From positions 1 to 8,066 of the forward strand of contig CAKOXD010000017.1 of NCBI GenBank assembly GCA_934130005.1: a DNA stretch of 8,066 bases, in the 5' to 3' direction. The notes beneath the pieces are model-generated. The model did not search any database. It saw only the letters and a program-made list of their open reading frames with translations, and was not told the origin of the DNA. A program made the position numbers and the translations under genes. This document shows, piece by piece, positions 1-6,334 of the stretch (position 1 is the first letter of the stretch; each line of letters opens with the position of its first letter). The DNA comes from an uncultured Bacilli bacterium. GTDB lineage: Bacteria; Bacillota_I; Bacilli_A; RF39; UBA660.

Positions 1-1616
1 ACGTCCACTTCTTTTATAAGTATTTTTTCATCTGTAGATAAAGCTATTAATTCATTGACTTGATTATTTAAATTTAGGGAAAAATTAATCTGTGATAATA
101 TCCTTGTTGCACCGAAAAATATCAAATTAAATATATATATTCCTACTATAATTAATGCCAAAACGGACTGAATTTGTTTCTTAATAGTTTCTTTAGATGA
201 AAAATTAATTATTACTAATGGCAAAGTGTACATATAAGGTACATATCTAAACCACCAGGTAGCGGGTGTTATGAAGAAAAAGATTAATAAGATTAAAATA
301 AATGTTAACTCTGAATAATATTTTTTAATAATTGTTGATACTGATATTTTTTTCTTCTTATTTTCTTTAATTATTTTGATAATATATGATAATACATAAA
401 TTATAAATAATATAAAAATTAATTGATACAAAGGTCCAAATCCATTTGATGAATCAGTAGTTGAAGCAGATTTGATGTCTTCTATGGAAGTTTTAAAGAA
501 AGGTTTAAATTTGCAATAAGAATCAACGTCACTATCACATGAAAATGATTTTACAAAAGATAAAACTTTGCCATCACCAGTCATATATTCAGGAATAAAA
601 ATATCTATTATATCAATTTTATTTTCTCCTATTATTGGATAACCAATATTATGATGATAAATAATATTAGGTAAATAAGTAGTACATGCTGGTATTAAAA
701 CTGATGTACCTAACAATGAAATAAATAATAAGATTTTACTTTTTTTCGATTTAATTATTATCAAGTAAACAAAGATGAAAGATGCTACTATAAATGCAAA
801 AAGAGCACCATCAAATTTTATATTAGCCAAAATGCTTAAATACATTGATATTAATAATATATATATATTAAATTTTTCATCAGAATCATTTAATGATAAT
901 TTCTTTGATTTCAAGAAATAATAAAAAATAAATAGTGATGCTAAAATACAAATTCCCAAAACGCCATCATTATAATAAGAGAAAAATTGTCTTACTGATA
1001 TAAAGTTAAATGATACTATGAGACTAAAAATCAAGTTTTTAATAGGATTCTTTCTTAAATTATTAAATAACTGTAATAGTAAAAACATACAGGAAAAAGA
1101 AATAATCAAATTGAAGGAAGTTCCTGCTGATATATTCCCAAAAGTCTTATATAATACAGCTCCATAAATCCAGATAAACTTTGGATAATGAAGACTCCAA
1201 ATACCTATAGATTCATTATGTTCATAAACAGGATTCCATCCATTCTTCATTTCAATGACTGAAGGAATATGATATGCCCAACCATCCCAGGAATTTTCAA
1301 ATAGTAGCATACTACCAATAATGGAAATAGCAATAATAACTAACGCTGTTATTAAATTAATGTAAAACATTTTTTTATCTGATTTTTTATAAAAGAAGTA
1401 ATAATATCCCAATATTAAAATAATTATTGAAATATAAAAATTATACATTCCTATTTTTAAATGGCACAAAAACATAACACTAGTGGTAAAACTAATAAAA
1501 AATAAAAATCCAATAGTGAGATAACACAATCTTAAAAAATAATATTTATCAATTTTTTTGTAAAAATTATTAATCACTGAGACTAACCAGTTTGCAATTT
1601 TTTTTAATACTTTCAT
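1..1616 (-). CDS. Putative GT-C-type polytopic membrane glycosyltransferase, C-terminus beyond window
   Basis: The frame is open from ATG at 1616 to the window edge without a stop (538 codons plus two bases), so the C-terminus is missing. The protein is very hydrophobic, with about 12 membrane segments (for example near residues 28-51, 84-105, 216-235, 266-288, 481-503). The first large outside loop carries WDGWAYHIP (D111, H116) and then HYPK (143-146); YYNDG follows at 214-218 and YHHNIGYPI at 320-328. An acidic residue in the first extracytoplasmic loop, D/YH and YND motifs are typical of GT39/ArnT-like GT-C enzymes, which take sugars from polyprenyl-phosphate donors outside the membrane. 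A second polar loop (about 316-396) has a close Cys pair, C360 and C368. The start overlaps the preceding stop by four bases (ATGA), with a weak GTGAGA ribosome site. Context suggests it uses the lipid-linked pentose made by the two genes before it; the acceptor is unknown. It could instead be a polymerase-like membrane protein. The membrane-enzyme class is likely, the exact activity unproven. Confidence 0.7.
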   Translation of the reverse strand, partial: MKVLKKIANWLVSVINNFYKKIDKYYFLRLCYLTIGFLFFISFTTSVMFLCHLKIGMYNFYISIIILILGYYYFFYKKSDKKMFYINLITALVIIAISIIGSMLLFENSWDGWAYHIPSVIEMKNGWNPVYEHNESIGIWSLHYPKFIWIYGAVLYKTFGNISAGTSFNLIISFSCMFLLLQLFNNLRKNPIKNLIFSLIVSFNFISVRQFFSYYNDGVLGICILASLFIFYYFLKSKKLSLNDSDEKFNIYILLISMYLSILANIKFDGALFAFIVASFIFVYLIIIKSKKSKILLFISLLGTSVLIPACTTYLPNIIYHHNIGYPIIGENKIDIIDIFIPEYMTGDGKVLSFVKSFSCDSDVDSYCKFKPFFKTSIEDIKSASTTDSSNGFGPLYQLIFILFIIYVLSYIIKIIKENKKKKISVSTIIKKYYSELTFILILLIFFFITPATWWFRYVPYMYTLPLVIINFSSKETIKKQIQSVLALIIVGIYIFNLIFFGATRILSQINFSLNLNNQVNELIALSTDEKILIKEVD

Positions 1617-2614
1617 TTTAATTTCTCACTTTCTTTATTATGATGATTGAATACTATAAATTTACTAATTATATAATTTAATAGAATGACTAAAATTTGA
1701 ACTAATATTTTTATTATTTTATCATTAAGTTTTAATATAGAAACAAAAATAAACATTCCTAACATATCAACAATCAAAGTTAATATTCTTGAACTTATAA
1801 ATAATAATAATTCTTTTAAAATATTAGATTTATTACTATTGAATACATACTTTCTATTACAAACATATGAAAATAAAACTGCTAATAACCAGGAGGCAAA
1901 ATTAGCAATTTGTAACTCTAGTTTATCATTAGGATCTAATAAGAAAATTGTTAAAATGTAATATGTTACTAAAGTTATAATTATCGTTAAAACTCCAATA
2001 AAAACATATCTAATTAATTCTTTTAATTTATTATCTTCAGTATTATTAAAATTCCATTTTTCTACTTCATCTTTTTCTATAAAAAAAGGATTTTTTGCTA
2101 ATTTTGCTAATGGTTCATCACTATAAGAATCGGAATAAAACTTATCAATGCAGTATTTATCATATTCACAATTCAATCTATTTATTTTTTCTTTTCCTTT
2201 ACAATTTTCAGACAAAAATTTTCCCGTTTTTTTATCTACATTCGTTGCAATTACTTTATTAACTTTCAAATCAGAACAAATATAATTGATAAGAAACATT
2301 GGGGACGCAGATATTATTACAATTTCATTTTTACAATTTTTAAGTAAATCAATTCTAATAAATTTTCTGTTTTCTTTCCAAAATTTTTCAACCATTTCAT
2401 CAATATTATCACAATTCTTTAAAAAAGCAAAAAAGCATTCTTTCAGCTTAGTTATCGAAATTCCCCCTAAATAATAGACAAAAAAGCAAATAATAATTTT
2501 AGGAATATAAATTAATAATATTGGATTCTTTTTTAAACAAAATTTAAAAAATTCTTTTGATGAGTCTTTTTTATAAAGTGTTCCATCAAAGTCTAATACA
2601 TCTATTTTTTTCAT
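1613..2614 (-). CDS. HAD-IB phosphatase fused to GtrA-family membrane domain
   Basis: This 333-residue protein has two domains. Residues 1-187 are a HAD-IB (SerB-like) phosphatase: motif I DFDGT (D8 nucleophile, D10), motif II SASP (S102-P105), motif III lysine in GKEK (K143) and motif IV SDSYSD (D162, D166). The catalytic set looks complete. The cap contains a strongly hydrophobic stretch at about 31-50. Residues 198-324 form a GtrA domain with four membrane segments (about 199-226, 235-252, 266-292, 299-322) and the family's NRKYVF (253-258) and SKFIVF (317-322) ends. GtrA proteins are proposed to move polyprenyl-phosphate sugars across the membrane; HAD-IB enzymes remove phosphate. Following a phosphoribosyltransferase by six bases, the likely role is to dephosphorylate polyprenyl-phosphoryl-phosphoribose and help it cross the membrane. 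The ribosome site AGG lies over the end of the upstream gene, suggesting coupled translation. The 3' end overlaps the next gene by four bases. The domain calls are firm; substrate and flippase role are inferred. Confidence 0.88.
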   Translation of the reverse strand: MKKIDVLDFDGTLYKKDSSKEFFKFCLKKNPILLIYIPKIIICFFVYYLGGISITKLKECFFAFLKNCDNIDEMVEKFWKENRKFIRIDLLKNCKNEIVIISASPMFLINYICSDLKVNKVIATNVDKKTGKFLSENCKGKEKINRLNCEYDKYCIDKFYSDSYSDEPLAKLAKNPFFIEKDEVEKWNFNNTEDNKLKELIRYVFIGVLTIIITLVTYYILTIFLLDPNDKLELQIANFASWLLAVLFSYVCNRKYVFNSNKSNILKELLLFISSRILTLIVDMLGMFIFVSILKLNDKIIKILVQILVILLNYIISKFIVFNHHNKESEKLK

Positions 2615-2620
2615 AATACA

Positions 2621-3493
2621 CTACCTAACATAAATTAATAAAAATATAATTAAACCATAAGATGCAATCAAACTCATTAAAATTTTATCAGATGTGATTA
2701 CATCAACCGGATCACCAAATGAATCTCCTTCGATATCTAAACAATATTTCATAAAAATTATCAAAACAAATGGTATTGTATATGGCATACAGTCACCAAA
2801 TCTTAAAATAGTAAGACTATCTATAGACCACAAGGAATAAAACATTAAAGTCAAAACCAAACATACATACATAAACTTATCCAAATATTCTTTTGTATAA
2901 TACTTTAGAACTTTTCTAGAATCATTTCCTTGTTTAATAATTTCATTTCGTCTTTTACCAAATCCCATAAAAAATGATCCAGACATTACAGTTAAATATA
3001 ACCATTGAGATATTTTTATGGAAGTTATACTAGCACCATACATAACTCTTATTACAAATCCAGATACTAATATAATTACATCTATAATTGGGATATTTTT
3101 TAAGCCAAAAGAATAAAGTATATTTAATACAAAATACAAAAAAATAAATAACATACTTCTTAAATCTTTGATTATAAAAACATTAATTGCTATAGTTAAT
3201 ATAACAAGTAAACAAAATATTAAAATTCCCTCTTTTATAGATACATCACCAGCTGCTATAGGTCTTTTTTTCTTAGTTTTATGTAATCTATCCTTTTCAA
3301 CATCTTTAATATCATTGATTATATAAATGGCAGATGAAATAAAACAAAAAGATATACATCCTATAAAAGTTTTATAAAAAATGTTCCCCACAAACAATTT
3401 AGAATCAAATAATATTGGAAAGAAAATTAATGCATTTTTCAACCAATGCTTAGGTCTCATTAATTTAATTACGCTCTTAATCTTTTTTTTCAT
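2621..3493 (-). CDS. UbiA-family polyprenyl-phosphate phosphoribosyltransferase (DPPR synthase-like)
   Basis: This 290-residue membrane prenyltransferase-fold protein is expected to transfer 5-phosphoribose from PRPP to polyprenyl phosphate on the inner face of the membrane. It opens with RPKHWLKN (13-20), the hallmark of the decaprenyl-phosphate phosphoribosyltransferase branch (Mycobacterium Rv3806c). It keeps the Asp-rich motif NDIKDVEKD (60-68), followed by KKKRPIAAG (74-82), the YSFGLKNIPIIDV segment (127-139), GFVIR (145-149) and GKRRNE (179-184). About nine membrane segments and the length fit the family. ATG at 3493 is chosen because GGAG lies eight bases upstream; the GTG at 3502, nine bases further out, overlaps that GGAG and is unlikely. 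It is the first gene after a promoter and leads a tight three-gene unit. Ubiquinone or heme prenyl transfer is less likely because the N-terminal and GKR motifs follow the phosphoribosyl branch. PRPP use is inferred from the family. Confidence 0.85.
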   Translation of the reverse strand: MKKKIKSVIKLMRPKHWLKNALIFFPILFDSKLFVGNIFYKTFIGCISFCFISSAIYIINDIKDVEKDRLHKTKKKRPIAAGDVSIKEGILIFCLLVILTIAINVFIIKDLRSMLFIFLYFVLNILYSFGLKNIPIIDVIILVSGFVIRVMYGASITSIKISQWLYLTVMSGSFFMGFGKRRNEIIKQGNDSRKVLKYYTKEYLDKFMYVCLVLTLMFYSLWSIDSLTILRFGDCMPYTIPFVLIIFMKYCLDIEGDSFGDPVDVITSDKILMSLIASYGLIIFLLIYVR

Positions 3494-3498
3494 CAATA

Positions 3499-3506
3499 TC
3501 ACTCCA
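3499..3506 (-). promoter_or_regulatory. Ribosome binding site deciding the UbiA start
   Basis: The minus strand reads AATGGAGTGATATTGATG. GGAG (3505-3502) is eight bases before the ATG at 3493, a normal spacing, whereas it overlaps the alternative GTG at 3502 and so could not serve it. This favours the 290-residue product. Confidence 0.7.
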
Positions 3507-3535
3507 TTTTTATATAATTACAAATATCCAATAAC

Positions 3536-3564
3536 ATCATATCAAAAATTCTTTTATTTTACAA
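3536..3564 (-). promoter_or_regulatory. Sigma-A-like promoter for the UbiA / HAD-GtrA / GT-C unit
   Basis: On the minus strand a -35 box TTGTAA (3564-3559, 4 of 6 consensus bases) stands 17 bases from a -10 box TATGAT (3541-3536, 5 of 6). Transcription would start near 3529, giving a leader of roughly 35 bases before the ATG at 3493. It lies just after the terminator of the upstream unit, which supports the call. The AT-rich background makes chance matches possible. Confidence 0.6.
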
Positions 3565-3589
3565 GACAAAAAGCATTTTCTTTTATAAA

Positions 3590-3619
3590 AATATAAAAAA
3601 GCATATCAGCGATACACTT
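3590..3619 (-). terminator. Intrinsic terminator after the epimerase gene
   Basis: On the minus strand AAGTGTATC (3619-3611), loop GCT, and GATATGCTT (3607-3599) can pair over nine base pairs, two of them G-U. A run of T residues follows (3600-3595, then ATATTTTTAT). The stem begins inside the TAA stop codon of the epimerase gene. The stem is AU-rich and short-looped, so termination may be incomplete. Confidence 0.6.
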
Positions 3620-4577
3620 AATTATTTTTATACCAAAGAACAAATTTTTCTATTCCTTCTTTAAAGGTAATACTAGGATTATATCCTAATAATTTATTTG
3701 CTTTTGTTATATCAGCATATGTTCTATCTACGTCACCTGGTTGCATTGGTAATACTTCAATATTAGGTTCTACATTTAATACTTCACCTATTGTATTAAT
3801 CATTTCTTTTAAACTAATTGGATTATTACTTCCAAGATTAATTATTTCATAAACATTATCATTCTTTTCAACATAATCACAAGATTTAATAATACCATCA
3901 ACAATATCATCAATATAAGTATAATCTCTTGAAGTTGTTCCATCACCATACATTGGAATACTCTTTCCTTCAAGCATTAATCTAGTAAATTTATTTATTG
4001 CTAAATCAGGTCTTTGTTTTGGACCATACACAGTAAAGAATCTAAGCATAATAATATTCATATTATTTAGTTTATGATATACGTGTGCCATTACTTCATT
4101 TGATTTTTTAGTAGCAGCATATGGACTAATAGCAAAATCTACTATCATATTTTCCCTAAATGGTATTTCTTTACAATTACCATATACACTACTAGAAGAC
4201 GCCATAACTAAAGAGTTAATATTATTTAATTTTGCTGCTTCTAGAATGTTTTGAGTTCCCATTCCATTTACTTCTTGATATAATAATGGATTTTCAATTG
4301 ATGGTCTTACTCCTGCCATCGCAGCAAGATGTACTATAACATCAATTTTATTATCACTAAATATTTTCTTTATATCTTCACTGTTTCTAATATCTGTACG
4401 ATATAATTTATAATTTGGATTATCTAAAAAATCCTTAATATTTTTTTCTTTTAGTAATGGACTATAATAATCACAGAAATTATCAATAGCAATTACTCTA
4501 TTCCCTTCATTTAATAATTTTTCTGTTAGTGATGAACCAATAAATCCAGCACCACCTGTTACAAGATATGTTTTCAT
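3618..4577 (-). CDS. NAD-dependent nucleotide-sugar epimerase, UDP-glucuronate 4-epimerase-like
   Basis: This 319-residue extended short-chain dehydrogenase/reductase is a usual full length. It has the NAD-binding GGAGFIG (8-14), an acidic residue D32 for the adenosine ribose, HLAAMAGVRPS (83-93), a SSSSVYG segment (127-133) supplying the catalytic Ser, and the YxxxK pair Y153/K157. FTVYGPKQRPD (181-191), SRDYTYIDD (216-224) and PGDVDRTYAD (280-289) are typical of UDP-hexuronate and related epimerases. The reaction is probably C4 inversion of a UDP-sugar through a keto intermediate in the cytosol; AGVRPSIENP favours UDP-glucuronate to UDP-galacturonate. UDP-glucose or UDP-N-acetylhexosamine, or another SDR activity, cannot be excluded. 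A strong AAGGAG sits nine bases before the ATG, inside the end of the flippase gene, and the two genes overlap by four bases (ATGA). It ends in a terminator, so it belongs to the flippase unit rather than to the UbiA unit. Confidence 0.85.
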   Translation of the reverse strand: MKTYLVTGGAGFIGSSLTEKLLNEGNRVIAIDNFCDYYSPLLKEKNIKDFLDNPNYKLYRTDIRNSEDIKKIFSDNKIDVIVHLAAMAGVRPSIENPLLYQEVNGMGTQNILEAAKLNNINSLVMASSSSVYGNCKEIPFRENMIVDFAISPYAATKKSNEVMAHVYHKLNNMNIIMLRFFTVYGPKQRPDLAINKFTRLMLEGKSIPMYGDGTTSRDYTYIDDIVDGIIKSCDYVEKNDNVYEIINLGSNNPISLKEMINTIGEVLNVEPNIEVLPMQPGDVDRTYADITKANKLLGYNPSITFKEGIEKFVLWYKNN

Positions 4578-6103
4578 TTTTTACTTCTCCTTTTAAATAT
4601 TTTATTAAAATTATTTTTTAATAATCTCATTAAATCTTTAACATCATTTCTATACACAAGTAAATTAATAGTAATTGTAACAATACTAGATATTATAAAT
4701 ACTATAATCGCATATATTATCCAATTAATATATGAATTAAACTTAATATCAATTGGCAATAATTTAACTATTAAAACTATTATAATTGTTTCAAATATTA
4801 TAGATAATACTTTTTTTATATTAATAAATATATTTCTTTCCAATATATATTTATTAGTATGATAAATAAATTCAATTGTTCTTATTAACATAGCAATAAG
4901 AGTACCTATAGCAACACCAATAATTCCAAATTTAATAACTAAAATCAATGATATAACTATATTTGATATTGCTTCAACCCAAGCACCAATTCTTGTTTCC
5001 TTAAAATGCCCTGCTGCTAAAGTAACTGAACTATAAGGAAGTCTTATCGCCCATAAAAATTCACTAATAACCATTAAATAACCAAATAATGGTCTAATAT
5101 AATTAGCATCATTTATACCTTTTGTATAAACAGTTATAAAAGGAACTATAAGTATCAAAGTACAAGCATAACAAATTGTTGTAATAGTAAAATAGAAAAG
5201 TTCATATGTGCTAAAACTTCTATTTAATGCTTCTTTTTCTTCTTTAGCAATCATATCACCAAATGATGCATCTATTCCACCAGAAAAAGCAGATACAATT
5301 GATTTTATTCCTCTAGTAACCAAAGAATATACTGAATAAACTGATACTTCTGATAACTTACTAAAAATTGTAAGAATTGTTACATCTGTATTATTATGAA
5401 TAACTGCTGCTATATGTTGAGCAAGACCATCCCATTTCTTTTCTAATTTATAATTTTCGTCTGCATCTTTCAGATTTAAATCATATTTTTTCTTAATATA
5501 AATATTTTGAATTAATGGTCTTAATACAAATATAATACCACTAAATAACTTAATCATTTGAATACTTAAATTTAATCTTACAAATACAACAACAATTATA
5601 ATATTCATTATGTATATAAATATTTGAATAACTGAAGTAATATAAGTTTTTTGGTCTGCTTGTAAATATAATTTATAAGTCATGCCAAAATAATATTCAA
5701 AGAAAGTGCTAATTGATATTATTAATACTAATGATAAAGTATAAATATAACCAAATTCACCCTTTACCAATAGTGGATATAAAAGTGCTAATCCCACTAA
5801 GTATATTATAAATATTCTAGCAATAAATCTAAAGAATTTTTCTGATGCTCTTAAAATATTTCTAATAGTTTTATTATCTTTTTGAGATATTGGTTTATAT
5901 AAAGATGCCTTTACTACAGGACCAATACCAGATTCTAATAAACTAATATATGCTAAAAACTGAGTTATCGAAGAAACTAAACCATTAACATCTGAACCAA
6001 AAGAACTGATGATTAATTTCGGTACAACAAATCCAGATATTAATACTACAACTTGCAATGTTAACAAGGTTACTATATTATATATTGCTTTTTTACTTCT
6101 CAT
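4574..6103 (-). CDS. Wzx-type polysaccharide flippase (MOP superfamily)
   Basis: This 509-residue integral membrane protein has about 14 hydrophobic segments (for example near 8-34, 91-112, 117-140, 155-176, 181-203, 298-325, 372-392, 393-412, 430-449, 457-483) and a basic C-terminal tail ending KIFKRRSKK. The N-terminal pattern with VVPKLIISSFGSDVNGL (26-42), a membrane-proximal charged loop at about 205-226 and the FGIIGVAIGTLIAM region (392-405) match Gram-positive polysaccharide export proteins of the MATE/MOP fold. The expected job is to move the undecaprenyl-linked repeat unit from the inner to the outer face of the membrane. The start has a good AGGAGA site seven bases upstream. A promoter candidate lies about 35 bases before it, and the epimerase gene follows with a four-base overlap. 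Repeat-unit specificity cannot be read from the sequence. A lipid II (MurJ) role is less likely given the neighbours. Confidence 0.88.
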   Translation of the reverse strand: MRSKKAIYNIVTLLTLQVVVLISGFVVPKLIISSFGSDVNGLVSSITQFLAYISLLESGIGPVVKASLYKPISQKDNKTIRNILRASEKFFRFIARIFIIYLVGLALLYPLLVKGEFGYIYTLSLVLIISISTFFEYYFGMTYKLYLQADQKTYITSVIQIFIYIMNIIIVVVFVRLNLSIQMIKLFSGIIFVLRPLIQNIYIKKKYDLNLKDADENYKLEKKWDGLAQHIAAVIHNNTDVTILTIFSKLSEVSVYSVYSLVTRGIKSIVSAFSGGIDASFGDMIAKEEKEALNRSFSTYELFYFTITTICYACTLILIVPFITVYTKGINDANYIRPLFGYLMVISEFLWAIRLPYSSVTLAAGHFKETRIGAWVEAISNIVISLILVIKFGIIGVAIGTLIAMLIRTIEFIYHTNKYILERNIFINIKKVLSIIFETIIIVLIVKLLPIDIKFNSYINWIIYAIIVFIISSIVTITINLLVYRNDVKDLMRLLKNNFNKIFKRRSKK

Positions 6104-6334
6104 ATCAATTTCTCCTAATTTATATTTTTTAATACAATTATAATTTTGCTATATTCCAATTTTAAATAAAAGAATAAATAAACTAAATAAAATACAAATA
6201 TAGACATAATATAAGTATTTATAAATTTAGTTAAATATTTAATTATTATTACTTTAACCAATTATCGGTATAAAATAACATTGAATGATAAAGTATCACC
6301 ATTATTTATTATTAATATTTTAATAGTCAAAATA
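6104..6334. other. 231-base AT-rich intergenic gap between the ATP-grasp and flippase genes
   Basis: No convincing gene is seen here on either strand. It holds the candidate flippase promoter and the flippase ribosome site. A small hairpin (6284-6300, seven pairs with two G-U, loop of three) lies about 35 bases after the ATP-grasp stop, but without a solid T run. An imperfect inverted repeat has outer arms AACTAAAT at 6181-6188 and ATTTAGTT at 6225-6232. A second promoter-like match, TTGACT (6330-6325) with AATAAT 18 bases on, is also present. The gap is the likely boundary between two transcription units. Confidence 0.5.
6137..6165 (-). promoter_or_regulatory. Candidate promoter for the flippase-epimerase unit
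   Basis: The minus strand has a perfect -10 box TATAAT (6142-6137) 17 bases from TTAAAA (6165-6160, 4 of 6 matches to TTGACA). Transcription would start near 6130, about 27 bases before the flippase ATG. The placement is sensible, but the whole gap is so AT-rich that such matches arise easily. Confidence 0.45.

Noticed and set aside
1613..1616. TGA read as Trp (Mycoplasma-type code)
   Set aside because: All Trp codons are TGG, no TGA occurs inside the genes, and two genes end at TGA in ATGA overlaps typical of ordinary bacteria.
2286..2474. Plus-strand open frame of 62 codons
   Set aside because: It lies wholly opposite the HAD phosphatase domain, whose motifs are intact, and has no recognisable family.
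3483..3490. Run of eight A residues after the UbiA start (and similar runs near the HAD-GtrA, GT-C and ATP-grasp starts) as phase-variation switches
   Set aside because: Poly-Lys starts encoded by A runs are common in AT-rich genomes, and the runs are short; nothing here shows variation.
3381..3596. Plus-strand open frame of 71 codons
   Set aside because: It runs antisense to the UbiA start, promoter and leader, has low-complexity Phe/Ile/Lys content and no recognisable domain.
6284..6300. Hairpin GGTGATA-CTT-TATCATT after the ATP-grasp gene as a terminator
   Set aside because: Two of the seven pairs are G-U and the following bases (CAATGTTATTTTATACC) lack a continuous T run, so it is noted only within the intergenic description.
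6301..6330. TTGACT-18-AATAAT as the main flippase promoter
   Set aside because: The -35 is good, but the -10 lacks its first T and the leader would be about 190 bases; the TATAAT at 6142-6137 is better placed.
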